Assembly (NCBI RefSeq): GCF_010093535.1
Contig: NW_022985193.1
Coordinates: 672,186 to 727,865 of the forward strand
Reading direction: 5' to 3'
Length of the DNA stretch: 55,680 bases
Origin: Lindgomyces ingoldianus
Taxonomy: Eukaryota; Ascomycota; Dothideomycetes; Pleosporales; Lindgomycetaceae
How positions within the stretch are numbered: the stretch's first letter is position 1; each line of letters begins with the position of its first letter. The position numbers were made by a program, and so were the translations under genes. The notes beneath the pieces were generated by a model that was not told where the DNA came from, did not search any database, and saw only the letters and a program-made list of their open reading frames with translations. Below are positions 33,689 to 45,397 of this stretch, in pieces.

Positions 33689-36024
33689 ATGGAAGCAGCG
33701 TCGGCGCGCATGGCCGCCAGAGATCGGTATGGCGGATTTGCAGAGCCTCCTACGTCGCAGCTGCAGCGCTTCATATGTGAGAAGCTCATAGTGCTCTAAA
33801 CGATACATGTGCTTAATCCCCATGCTCTAGTAAACGCCTGCGATCCCCAGAACTTTGAGCCCAACCTCGCGCTCAACCTCGAGATCGCCGACTTGATCAA
33901 CGCGAAGAAGGGAAATGCGTAAGGAACCCGTCGCCTCACAACGTGGTGAATTTAGTTCTAAGATTGTAATCATAGCCCTCGAGAAGCTGCCGTCTCAATT
34001 GTACACTATATCAATCACCGCAATCCGAACGTCTCCCTCCTCGCGCTCAATGTACGGATGCCTACCTCCTCTGCCCCCACTCGGCACACAGAACTCACGT
34101 TTCGCAGCTCCTCGATATATGTGTCAAAAATTGCGGATATCCTTTCCACCTCCAAATAAGCACGAAGGAGTTTCTCAACGAGCTTGTCCGCAGATTCCCA
34201 GAGCGCCCTCCGGTGCATCCGACTCGTGTGCAGAATCGCATTCTGGAGCTGATAGAGGAATGGCGGCAGACGATATGTCAGACATCGCGGCACAAGGAGG
34301 ACCTGGGCTTCATACGGGACATGCACAGGCTGCTGAGTTACAAGGGCTATATGTTTCCCGAGATACGGCAGGAGGATGCGGCAGTGCTGAACCCAAGTGA
34401 TGTGCGTTAAACAAATTGAGCACGGGCAATGCATGTTACTAATTCTAGACAGAACCTTCGGTCGGCCGATGAGATGGAAGAGGAAGAACGGGAGGCTCAA
34501 TCGGCGAAGCTCCAGGAACTGATTCGTCGAGGCGGGCCACAAGACCTCCAAGAGGCCAATAAGCTAATGAAGGTTATGGCTGGTTACGACACAAGAAATA
34601 AGACTGATTACCGGGCCAAGGCCGCAGAGGAGGTTAGCCGGATCCAGCAGAAAGCTAAAATACTCGAGGAAATGCTACAAGGATACAAGCCAGGAGACCA
34701 GATCAAAGAAGGCGATGTCTTCGAGGTACCCTTCAGCTAATCTACTTGTTACGGCTGGTGAAATTGACTATGGTCTAGGAACTCGCAAATGCACTGGCGA
34801 GTGCCCAGCCAAAGATTCAGAAGATGTGCGAAGAGGAGTCTGACGACCACGAAGCAGTAGCAAAGCTATTCGAAATAAACGACAGTATACATCGAACGAT
34901 AGAAAGGTACAAACTTTTCAGGAAAGGCGATATTGAAGGCGCGAACAAGATCCCCCAGGGTACACTTGGGAGGAGCGGTGCAGGGGTTTCGAAAGGAGCG
35001 GATAATACCTTGAATCTGATCGACTTCGGAGAACCAGACGAAGCTGCAGCTGCAGCACCATCCAACTCATCGGCTCCGCAACCGCAAGCGCCGAGGGGCA
35101 ATACCTTGGAGGATGACCTTCTTGGATTGTCATTAGGCGGCGACACCTTCGGCCAGACTGGCGGCATCTCGTTGGGTGGTTCTAACGGCTCGGGTTAGTA
35201 ATCCTCCCCTTGAAAATGTGGGACTTTACTGAAGCGTTCCTAGTCCTTGGGTTATCGGGCATGTCATCACCACAACCTCAGACCCAAATTCAACAACCCT
35301 CCACTCCAAAACCGAACTTCGACCTCCTCGGAGGACTCACAAGCTCTGGCCCTCTTTCTCAAGTACCATCTCCACCTCCATCTGCTTTTCCTCAACCTCC
35401 TCCCTCACAGCCCGCTCGCTTCACGCCGGATCCTTTTGCTGCACTTGCTTCTCCCACTCCCCGGCAAGCTTCCCCCTTCCAATTTCAGCAATCCATCAAA
35501 CCACAACCTTCTGGCATGGGCGCTCCCCACCCTGCTCCCTCCTCTAATCTAGCACAGGCCAGCTCTATGACCGCGAATGACGATGACGAGTGGACTTTTG
35601 CATCTGCGGTCCCTGACACATCGAAGGAAATCACGGTGAATAACACTAGCATAAACGTTGTGTTCCATGTTTCTCGAGAATCAGAGACTGTGCTCCTGAT
35701 CAACTCCCGAATATCAAATAACACGTCAATGCCCGTTACGGATCTGACACTGCAGGTTGCTGTGTCAAAGGTAATACCCCGCCGCCTTTTCTTGTATTTG
35801 AAAGATTCTAAGCTCTGTTAAAGGTCTACCAACTCAAACTAGAGCCCCAATCGAGCATCTTTCTTTCCCCAAACCAACAGAACGGTATTACACAGACTAT
35901 CAAGCTACACGGCGTCCAGCGAGGTCAGGGTAGCAATGTCAAGATGAGGTGGAAAGCAGCATATTCGGTCGGGGGGGCGAGAAAAGATGAGATGGGCGAA
36001 ATTTCAAGTCTTGGAGTTTCATAA
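33689..36024 (+). CDS. GGA-type clathrin adaptor (VHS-GAT-GAE), 8 exons
   Basis: Exons 33689-33776, 33831-33918, 33976-34051, 34108-34401, 34453-34725, 34779-35193, 35244-35770 and 35824-36024 join to 1962 bp, 653 aa. All seven introns (50-57 bp) are GT-AG. VHS domain, residues about 20-170 (EPNLALNLEIADLINAKKGNA, VKNCGYPFHLQISTKEFLNE). GAT domain, about 190-330 (EDLQEANKLMK-like, ADEMEEEER; AEEVSRIQQKAKILEEML, IHRTIERYKLF). The Pro/Gln-rich hinge carries clathrin-box-like LIDFG (about 352) and DDLLGLSL (about 384). The GAE ear is about 527-653 (DDEWTFASAVPD; ends GEISSLGVS). GGAs bind Arf-GTP, cargo and clathrin and sort proteins from the trans-Golgi to late endosomes. A second in-frame Met (33710) could be the true start. 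It shows no RIP damage and normal codon use, unlike its neighbours. It is the only intact gene in the window. Confidence 0.93.
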
Positions 36025-36967
36025 CACTGAAAGGGATGTTTCTGGGTATCTTCTTAATGCATTATTAGCGGCACCTTGGCATGACTAGAGTCGGGATCTT
36101 CTGAGGGGCGAGGAGAAGGCGGGCGTGGAATGATGCTACGATGGTAGGCTGCTTGAAATGGAGAGGTACATCGGTGTAGTTGGATGGAATAGATATTATT
36201 GGGTCGCGAAACTTGCCTTTTCTCCCTGTTCCCCCTGTTCAAGTGTGGCCACGCCTACTTGGATTCTGACCACTTAATAGTAGAGGTATTCTGGCTCTCT
36301 TGAAAACTACCACATATTCAGCAGACCGTAGTATATCGCAATTGGTTCGGGGTGACGCGAGCTACACAATATGGGTTGTCAGATCTAATCGGGCATAAAT
36401 TAGTGGTGGGGAGAGTTTCTTTCGCTCTCTATGAAAGCCCTTAGACTCCCCCATGCACTTGCTTGCATGAGAATATGGAACGAGGTTGTGGATTAGCAAA
36501 GCAAGTGTTTAGACGATGTGTGACATTAACTAACTGTATGATGACATTAAACGGAGTCACACATATTGTTCACATGTTTCAGCGGACCTCGACAGTGTTG
36601 GGAAGATAGACTAGGAACCAGAACGTCTTCTTAGTCCTTACAAATATCTTACCTCTCGAAGGAGGGGAGCCCAAATGTTTTACATAGTAAATGGAGCGTT
36701 CTAAGCGATCAAATCGCATTCTTTTCTTACGCTTCTCTTATATATATTTAAAACTGTAAAAAGGGGCTAAGAATATCTTTTAGTGATTTTAAAGCCTCTA
36801 AAGCCTTAGCTGTTCAAGTTCCTCATAATCAATAATGTGTGTCATATGCGAGCGCCGCAGAATCTCTACTAAAACGCCTACGTAGCAATATTGCGCCACA
36901 GTACAACAATTTTTTATGCTATGCTACACTGTATAGTATTACTTAGAACTGTTACTATTCTATACAT
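36025..36967. other. 3' flank of GGA and transition into RIP-mutated DNA
   Basis: Balanced composition up to about 36700, with no ORF or known family. Then an abrupt change to AT-rich DNA (TTATATATATTTAAAA) marks the edge of the gene island. The 3' UTR and poly(A) site must lie in the first few hundred bases but cannot be placed. Confidence 0.6.
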
Positions 36968-37222
36968 TGTAACGGCACAGGCAAGACAATAGGTCTGAAT
37001 GCGGTGTGAATCCACTCAGACGCATATGGGAGTGCGTGGAGACTTAGAAACCTGGGAGTTCTATTAACGCCTATAGGATTTGTACAAAAGGATATTAAAA
37101 AACTACTAAACTAGCTAAGGGGAGAGGTGCAGCTAAATACTTAGAGATAGGGGTAGCGCAGAGGGCAGGGCAGGGCAGGGTTGGGGCAGATACGTAGAAC
37201 CTTTAGATATAAGTTTGTTAGG
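36968..37222 (+). repeat. Truncated LTR of the 292-bp family
   Basis: Starts TGTAACGGCACAGGCAAGAC, as in the LTRs at 28371 and 29847, and follows them to GTAGAACCTTTAG. It then loses similarity before the terminal GAATTGTTACA. Lightly RIP-mutated. Confidence 0.8.
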
Positions 37223-37224
37223 TA

Positions 37225-37404
37225 ACATACTCCACAGGCGAGTGGCTTGCACACCTGAGTTGCTTACTTTTGCTAAGACCCACCACAACGCACTCTATTA
37301 TAGCCTATAATAACCTACTCTAGCACTGTATAGTATAGTACAGCCTAAAATATTATTTAGAGACTACTTCTACTTCTTACTTACATATTTATATGTTATG
37401 CCTA
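37225..37404 (+). mobile_element. Left end of Pogo-like element B', truncated
   Basis: After TA at 37223-37224, ACATACTCCACAGGCGAGTG and the next 150 bp match the left end of the element at 51003. It breaks at GCCTA, where an LTR-like sequence starts. The remainder of this copy is not found in the window. Confidence 0.8.
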
Positions 37405-38283
37405 TGTCACGGTTAACTTGGACATGCCTCGGACTCTCCCTAGAGAGCCCTCGGCCCGGCCTTAGGCACATGACATCCCGTCACGTGCCCTAGCACATAT
37501 ATATATATCCTCTTATAAACCCCTAAGTCTCTTTAAGGATTTGTCTATTAATACTATTCTATACCCCTTTCTACGCTTTATGCTTTCTGCTTTACAGTGC
37601 TTTTATAATTTAAATCCTTTATACTCTTTTATAAAAACATAGTTAGTTTAAAGAATAAAAGGCTACTTCTAATACTACTTTTTAAGCTCTACTTTAATTA
37701 AAAAGCTATAATAATAATAGCTAGTAGTAGTAACACACGTAAAAGCAGAGCCACAGCTACTACCTCTTCTAAAGCTGTTCTAGAGACGCCTTATAACAAC
37801 CTTAGTGCTTAACTTTTTAAGCACTTTATATCCTAGCGCCTTAACTAAATTCTACTAGATTAGTGAGTATAAAAGGTAAAAAATAAAAAACACTAAGTTT
37901 TTAAGTTAAAAAATAAGTAAAACTTAAAAAACTATTAAAGACATAGTTAAACTAAACCTAACAACTTTTTAAGATACACTAAATAAAAATTAAATAACTT
38001 TTTTATTATACTAAGCTTTTTAAGTTTTAGAACTTTAAAGACTACTAGTTCGCTTCTTATAGGCTACTTATAGTAACTATTAGCAATAGAGGCAAATATA
38101 ATACGCTGTAGTACTCTTCTAAAGTAGGCTTAAACTAGTTCTACTACTATTCTAGTGTAACTCTTAACTAATAAAGTGTTTATATAGTTACTTTTTATAA
38201 AAGCTTTTTAGCTTAAGGCTAAAAAAGCTTTAAAAGCTAAAATTAGTTAAGCTTATAAATAAGCCTAAATTACTTTTATAACT
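37405..38283 (+). mobile_element. Start of another LTR retroelement (TGTCACGG...)
   Basis: TGTCACGGTTAACTTGGACA begins exactly at the break in B', which suggests a 5' LTR insertion. About 150 bp of GC-richer sequence (CCTCGGCCCGGCC, a TATATATATCC box near 37500) is followed by RIP-mutated DNA. An internal frame near 37735-37810 reads RKSRATATTSSKAVLETPY, perhaps gag. The copia element at 38289 is inserted in it; 50450-51000 is then probably its continuation. The LTR 3' end and the second LTR were not found. Confidence 0.5.
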
Positions 38284-38288
38284 CTTAG

Positions 38289-38568
38289 TGTCTGTACGCA
38301 GCAGCAGCGTCGCGGCCTGGATACAAGCGATCGTGCACAAGCAGGATCACGTATCTATGTCACATGATGCTTGTGCGCGAACCTCTGTGCGCAAATATCT
38401 AGATATCCTCTTTTTCCTCTGTACAGAGAAAAGAAAAAAGTAATAAAACTAGAAACATGTTACTCTTACTTTACCTACTTTATACGCTATGCACACTGTA
38501 CACTACTCTTACTTTTACTACTTAAGTGCTTATACTATAAGCAGCTAGCTATTAAAGCCTATTTAACA
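38289..38568 (+). repeat. 5' LTR of the copia element
   Basis: 280 bp. The outer first 120 bp is nearly unmutated (GCAGCAGCAGCGTCGCGGCC, GCGATCGTGCAC); the inner part is AT-shifted. Confidence 0.9.
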
Positions 38569-39094
38569 CTAATTAGTAGTTAATTTAATTAACTATAAAT
38601 TAGTAAAAGTAATAATAAAGTACCTATACTTTATAAAGTACTTTGTTTTATTACTTATTTTTTAAAAAGAGTAATAACAGAGTACTTATACTTTATAAAG
38701 TACTTTGTTTAGTTACTTATTTTTTAGAATAGTAAATTAATTCTTTACATTATACAGTAAGCTCTGCTACTGTATAAAGTAAAAAAAAGATAGTGTAAGA
38801 CACACACTAAAGCTATTAAAGCTATATAACTTAGTAGCTAAATAATAGTAGATTAATCTTTTACATTATATAGTAAGCTCTACTACTGTATAAAGTAAGA
38901 AGAAGATAGTATAAAACGCATACTAAAGCTATTAAAGCTGTATAACTTAGCAGCTAGACAACAGCAGTACCTGCGCAATCTACTAGAAAAGTAATTAACT
39001 ATACTATTATAATAAAATCTTACTAGCAACTAATAACTCTATGTAATAACTAATAAAAAAAATAAAAAATATTTTCTATTATATAAATAGCTTA

Positions 39095-40934
39095 ACATGG
39101 TCCACAAGCAAATGTTCAACACAAGCGAGTGTTCTGCTCTACTACTAAAACGCAGCCAACCTACTACTAACTGCAATGCATTAACAACTATATAATTAAT
39201 TATCTTTAAAAAAGGCTAGAATTAACCTAGCTATTTAAGCTCTTAATAAAGACATGTCTTTAACTAAGAGGCGCGCTGCAGCACTCTACAATGTTAATTA
39301 AATAGCTCTCTGCTAACAACGCGCAGGGATGACTATGCAACGCAACTATATGGCTAATAACAAGAAGCTTACAAAGCTAGAAGAGAAGGTAATTATTAAG
39401 CATATACTTAATCTAGATTCCTAAGGATTTGCGCCTACTCTAGGTGCTGTATAAGAGATAGCTAACAAGCTTCTTACTAAGCGCAGCGCTCTACTAGCAG
39501 GTATTAACTAGCTATCTAACTTTGTTGCGCGTACGCTAGCAGTTAAAACCTACCTTAGCTAACTGTATAATTACTAATAAGCAAAATGCAAAGATCTAGT
39601 AATTATAAGCAAGTAGTTTAAGCTTATAAAGGCTACATAATTAAAGTACAGCATTATAGATTAAGACATGTATAATTTTAACAAGACAGGCTTTTAGATA
39701 AGAGTTATATTAAGCTAAATAGTTGTTATAGGCATAGATAGACATAATTAGCTAAAGGCTATACAGCTAGGCAACTGTAAATAGGTGACAGTTATTACAG
39801 GCATTAACGCAGATAGGTAGGTAATACCTCTGTACGCAATCTTTAAAGGCAAGCATCACCTATCTGCCTAGTATAAAGATAAGGATATACTAAAGGACTA
39901 GGCTATTAGTGTTAGCAATAACAGCTAGATAACTAATAAACATAAAATTACATAGCTAGAGCACTTTAATTTGCATATAAAAGATTGCTTAGTAAGCTTA
40001 TAGCAGCTACTTATTTTTAATAGCTATAAGAGCTATTACTCTGTTAAATTTCTAAAGCTCTGCAAGCAAAGGCGTATTATAGCGCTCTGTATGCTAGCAC
40101 ATGTGTCACATATTCTACAGCTGCTTAACGTTAGCTGCTTTTTGCTGTTAAAGTGCGCGTACAGTACTAAGATTAGCTAGTTAATCTGCTACTAGATTAA
40201 CTATATTAATAAGCTAACTTTCTTACTAGCCTTTAAAGCAGCATTTAGTTGCTTAATTATAACAGATAATATCTGCGCAGGCTTTAGAGCTACAGGACTA
40301 GTCCTATTTAACCTAGAGCTAGTGCTCTTAAAGCTTAATATACAGCTACCTAATTAGCTAGCTACTCTACTACTAAATACTGCCTAGGAGGCTTAAACAC
40401 CTAGTAATTTTTATAAAGTTAAGGCTTAGTTAACTCTACTATATAATTAGATTTAAAGGCATTAAAATTTGTCTTCTTTTACTATGCTTAATTTAGCAAA
40501 GCAGCTAAGTAAGGGTGCTACTAAGATAACTTATGTTGCTGTTCTACAGCGCAATTAAGCAGCTGCCCTAGAAAGGGCCTATAAGGTAGCTATAAAGCGC
40601 AAGCAGTGTAAAAAAAAGTAAATTTAGAAAGAAAAAACTCTAATAAGTTATTAAGGCTTTAAGTTAAGTACTTAGAAGCTTACTAGTATAGTAAGAGGTA
40701 GTAAAATGCCTTAGAAGAAGTTAACTGCTAAAAGCAGCGCAGCGTGCGCACAGCGCTGCAAGCGCTGCAACAAGCCTAGGCATAACTCTTATACATGCAA
40801 GGATATTAAATAATCTTATAGTAGTTTATTTTATATAGTATATTTTTGCGTTGTTAAATTAATAGTCTTTAAAGTTAAATTTAGTAGTAGGGCGGAACAC
40901 TCGCTTGTGTTGAACATTCGCTTGTGGACTATGT
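39095..40934 (+). mobile_element. Fot1/Pogo element, copy 2
   Basis: 1840 bp with TIRs beginning ACATGGTCCACAAGC and TA on both sides (39093-39094 and 40935-40936). Opposite in orientation to the copy at 10271. Inserted in the 5' internal region of the copia element; the permuted copia copy at 715-3484 lacks it and shows the empty site. Confidence 0.95.
39350..40813 (+). pseudogene. Fot1/Pogo transposase, RIP-inactivated
   Basis: ATG 39350 to TAA 40811-40813, 488 codons including the stop, with a length consistent with an unbroken frame. It begins MANNKKLTKLEEKVIIKHI, a Fot1/Pogo helix-turn-helix start. The middle contains the DDE domain and the end a Cys/His segment (CNKPRHNSYTCKDIK). Stops replace Gln and Trp codons (for example LDS-TAA-GFAPTL and GIN-TAG-LSNFV). 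One codon longer than copy 1, with no other length difference. Confidence 0.85.
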
Positions 40935-41599
40935 TATAAAAGATATAAGAATATTAGAGGTAACACTATAAAACTTTTTAGCACTTAGCTACACGTTTAA
41001 AAAAGAGCTTATATAAGTGCTAAAAAATAAAAAAATTATACTATAGCTAAGTAATAAAAGTACTTAAGCCTAGAAGCTGTATAATATAGCATAAAAAAAG
41101 TAATTACACTAAAAAAGCTTTATATATAACCTTTATTACTATATAAGGCTTTATATAAAAGTAGACTAAACATAATGCTGCTAATAATACTAAATGTACT
41201 AGCATTACTTACTTCTACATCTTAGCTAGTACTACACTAATTACTGTATAAATAATACATGCTACCCTACCTAATGCCTGCTCTACACCCTTAATTGTAC
41301 ACACTACTGCCTGCAGTAGTGTATGCACTACTAATACTACTTATATAATCTATACTACATTACAACCTATATAAACTTCTACTCTAAAGGAAAACTACTA
41401 AAGAAAAACTTTTAGTAAATAAAATTATATAATTTTAAAAAGTATAAAAAAATAATAACTATATAAGTTAACTATATAATATTTTTATAAATAAAATAAA
41501 GATCTTTATTAATCTATGTTAATAGCTAAATATTTAAAAAAAACTTAGTATATAGACATCTTTCTAGATATCTTAAAAAGTTGTGTAAATATATACTAT

Positions 41600-42768
41600 A
41601 TATATAACATAGGCCTTAGATATAACTAAAAGCATTTATATAACACCTTAAATAGTTACTTTAATACTAATGTAAACTATAGCTAGTACTAAATAGACTA
41701 GATAATAATAACTTTTATATAATGCTAATAAAAAAACTTTAATAAAAGTTTATATAAAGTTTTTAAAATAATAATTAACAAGCTTATAATTATATAAAGA
41801 GCACTAAAAATAAAATTTTAAGAAGATGTTTTACTACACACTACTATTATATAAGCTTGTTAAAGACAACTAGAACTAAAACATGCTATGTTTACTATTA
41901 AGCTCTTATATAAAGCTGTATTTAGTAACTTATAAGCATTACTTTAAGTTACTATAGACTAAAGGGTAAACTAATACCTCTAGAAACTGCATAATGTATA
42001 CTACATAGACTGCTAATATAACTTTGCATAATAAGAAAGAAGCTTCTCTCTGCGTAGAAAAGAACAATATAAAAGATCTTTATTTAGGTTTAGGCTATAA
42101 TCTAGAGATAACTGCATGTAGACAAAGAAGTGCTTTATTTACTATAAAGAAAAATGTTAGTTATTAAACTACTTTTATAATAACTATATGTAAGTAAAAA
42201 ACTAGTACATTACCTTATATAAAGATTTTTATAATAAAACTTTATTATTTAAAGCTATTACTTTATACATCTAAGACTTTAAAGATTACCTTAAGAAAAA
42301 GAATAATTTACATAATGTAAAGAAAATAAAATAAAAGAGTAAAGATGCTAAGAAAGCTATTAACTACTTTACCTCTACTACCTATCTACACTATGTAACA
42401 GAAAAGAACATCTATAGCATTAAACCTAAGAAGTATGCTAAGTAGTTTATTCTTAATAACTAATACTATATAGTATACTAAGGTAAACTATAGAATATAA
42501 GCGTAGTAAAGATCTCTACTATTAGTAAGTCTTAACTTAAGATGTATATATAAAAGAACTTATATATAAAAATTAATTAAACACTTAGCTAAATAAATAT
42601 TAGCTTTAAAAGCTAGACACTAAAGAGATTAATTAGTACTATATAAATTTAGAACTTAATTAGTCTAGTTATATACTATATTTTAGAGACTTTAATACTA
42701 TTCTTACTATTACTAGTAAATGCTAACTAACTTAGGGCATACTTTAATAACATTTTAAATATTATTAT
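41600..42768 (+). other. Copia internal region, unreadable
   Basis: RIP-mutated interior of the copia element between the Pogo and the 371-bp insertion. By position it should hold gag, protease or the first part of integrase. No motif is recognisable. Confidence 0.5.
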
Positions 42769-43139
42769 TAACAGATATGCGCACCTACTGTCAAGACAGG
42801 AGGAACGCTTGACGAAAGCTGCTACATAGTACGAGCAATAAGCTCGAACAGTATGTTGCTGCAAATTGCAGCATGTTGCAGCAAATTGCAGCATGTTACA
42901 GCATTTTGCAGCATTTTGCAGCAAATTGCAGCATTTTGCAGCAAATTGCAGCATGTTGCAAGCTGGTCGCGCATAGGGCAAGTGCGCGAGGGACTCGGAT
43001 CGGCAAAACAAAAAGCCGAGCAACACGAGTAGAGCAGAAAAAGAATTGATAAATCAATGCAATCAATCATCATCCCATACATCATATCTAAACACATCAT
43101 TCATCTCAGGAAGCCTAAAAACAGTGCTTTAATCTAACA
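42769..43139 (+). mobile_element. 371-bp TG...CA element with internal GCAGC array
   Basis: Complete copy with ends TAACAGAT (expected TGTCAGAT) and AATCTAACA. The duplication ATTAT is at 42764-42768 and 43140-43144. The order inside is a unique left part with CTGTCAAGACAG and GAGCAATAAGCTC palindromes. Then comes about 100 bp of alternating GCAGCAAATT / GCAGCATGTT / GCAGCATTTT units. Then a unique GC-rich right part (GCGCGAGGGACTCGGATCGG). TG...CA and 5-bp duplications favour a solo LTR; the 8-bp terminal inverted repeat would also suit a small DNA element. Few RIP changes. Confidence 0.9.
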
Positions 43140-43439
43140 ATTATATGTAAAGATAAAACTACTATTTTTATTATATAAAAATAAGAACACCTTTTTTTTA
43201 ATGTTAGTAAGAAAAAATTTATGTTTTTTTTTTACTAAATTAAAACTTTACTGCCTCTACTGCTAATTTAAACACCTTTATATAAAAAAACTTTAAAAGA
43301 TACTAACTAGCGCTAGCTACAACATTAATACTATAGTGTTAGAAAAGATTAAAAAGTTCTACTACTTTTACTAATTATATAACTAGGCCTTATAAAAATT
43401 TAAGTTTATAATTAAAAATAACACTTACTTTAACTATAA

Positions 43440-44060
43440 AGTTATTATTAATGTTATATAAATTAATAATAAAGATATTTTATATGTTATTAATGTAGAC
43501 ACATTATTTTAGGCTACTATATTTCTAAAATCTATGTCTACATAAGATACCTAGGATGCACTATGTAAATGCTAAATTAACACTTATTAAAGATCTCTAG
43601 ACTACATTATATATAACCTTAGTATAAACTTTGCTTTAAAAAATTGTTAAGCTTATATTAAAATTATAAAAGCTATATATAAGCAGATGCCTATAGAAGT
43701 ATATTAGGCAGTTAAAAAAGTTAAGCGTGTGTACACACCTTTTTAATAAGTGTTTAACATCTTAAAGACTAAGCTAGGTAACTATATAAATAATAAGGCT
43801 ATTTTGCAGATAGCAGTTAAGGCTTTAAATACCATAGCTAGCCTGTATAGTCTAGTACCTACGCTGCTAGTTTTTAGAGCATACTTAAAAATTAACCTAA
43901 ACTCTCTACTATTACTAAACATTATTATATAAGTAAGCGCAGTATAAAAGGCAATAAAGATACTTTAAAAAACTATATAAAAGTAAACATTAATTATATA
44001 ATTAACACTTATAATAGCCTTATAATATATAAAGTTCTTAACTTTTTTCTTAGCTTAAAG
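43440..44060 (+). pseudogene. Copia integrase C-terminal region, relic
   Basis: The open stretch 43750-43932 contains AILQIAVKALNTIASLYSLV, continued by PTLLVFRAYLKI. This corresponds to a segment widely conserved in fungal copia-type polyproteins just after the integrase core (ALQMAVKA.NDT..P.GLVPTLLVFGAYP). Upstream the DNA translates with many stops. A clear class marker for the element, without function. Confidence 0.7.
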
Positions 44061-45397
44061 ATTATAGCATAAAGAGAGAAGGAAGGCTAGACTAGCCTAT
44101 ATAAAATTAAGAGCATTAAAGAGAGAGATGTTATTATTAAAAGAAAAAATAGCCTACTAAAGCTTTAATATACGCAGGTTAAACTGTACTATAAAGAAAA
44201 AGAAGAAAACAACTTATTTATAATAAATAACCTAGATAAACTAATCCCTATATAAAAAAATCTCTTATAGAAGAGAAAAAAAAATAACTTTATAAAAATA
44301 TTACAGAGGCAGAACTAAAGCCTACTATAGACTAAGCCCCTTAGGATAGCAATGCTGCACTAGTGTAAAAAGAAGATATAAATACTAGAAAAAGTAAAAA
44401 GTAAAAAAAAACTTATATAAAGTTTAGACTAAGTATTTCTAACTTAGAAAAAAAAAGATAATTAAGCCTTATCTATTAAGCTTTATATAGATAGTGTAAT
44501 TACTACACCTAAAAAACTATTTAAAAAATTAGACTATATAAAGATAGACACTTTAATTACTAATAGCACTTTTAAAGTTATAGTGTATAACTTAATAAAG
44601 TATAAAAGTTAGATTTTTAACCTTTACTTTATATAAAAAGTAAAAGGTAAAATAACTTAACTATATAAGAAATCCTGCCTAGTATTTACTAGCTAGTTAG
44701 ATAAAAAGAAAAAAATCTTTACTTAGTTACTAAGTATTTAAAGAATAAGCTAGAGACTACTTCTAGCTATAAAAGTAAGCCTAAAAGCTATGTATAAAAT
44801 GCATTTTAAACTACATAATATTATATAAGCATACATTTAATTAATAGATAAGCTTATACGCACACTATATATAAAGCTACTAAAAGAGATGTGCTAGAGC
44901 TTTCTACTAAATATAATACTCTAGGTTGTATAACTCTTATATAAAGCTACTAAATTAGGACTGTATTAGTTTAAAACATACTATAACTACTATAAAAAAA
45001 AGCTGCATATGCACATTTTTTTATATAACCTTTACTTTTTAATTACTAATAAAAAAAGCATACTTTTAGTATTACTAGCTTATAAACAGACAACACTTTA
45101 AGCATTATAATAAAAATTTTTATAAAAAAAAAACCTGTAAAAAGTAAAGTTTTATATAAAAAGTAAAACTATTCTAGTAAAAAAGTAGCTTATTAAGTTT
45201 AATAGTAAAAAAAATTAAACTTATATATAACATAGTAGTTTTTACTTAGAAAAGATAAGTAAGCTACTTTTATATAATTAACTTAAAGAATAAAGATGCT
45301 ATATAATAATATGTTAAGTAACATGTAAAAGAGGCATATAGTACATCTATATGTTAACTAAAGGCAGCATTTAACTTATCTATTACTGCATAAACTA

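Noticed and set aside
34015..34551. 178-codon minus-strand frame, and a plus-strand 161-codon frame at 33915-34400
   Set aside because: Both overlap the VHS exons of the GGA gene in other frames. They exist because the exons are GC-rich and stop-poor.
30894..36024. tRNA or rRNA genes in the gene island
   Set aside because: No cloverleaf with A and B boxes or conserved rRNA stretches was noticed. A covariance-model scan would be the decisive check.
42727..43100. Cys/Leu-rich frames over the 371-bp element
   Set aside because: They are translations of the GCAGC tandem array. The same frames recur at the other copies and have no start or codon signature of a gene.
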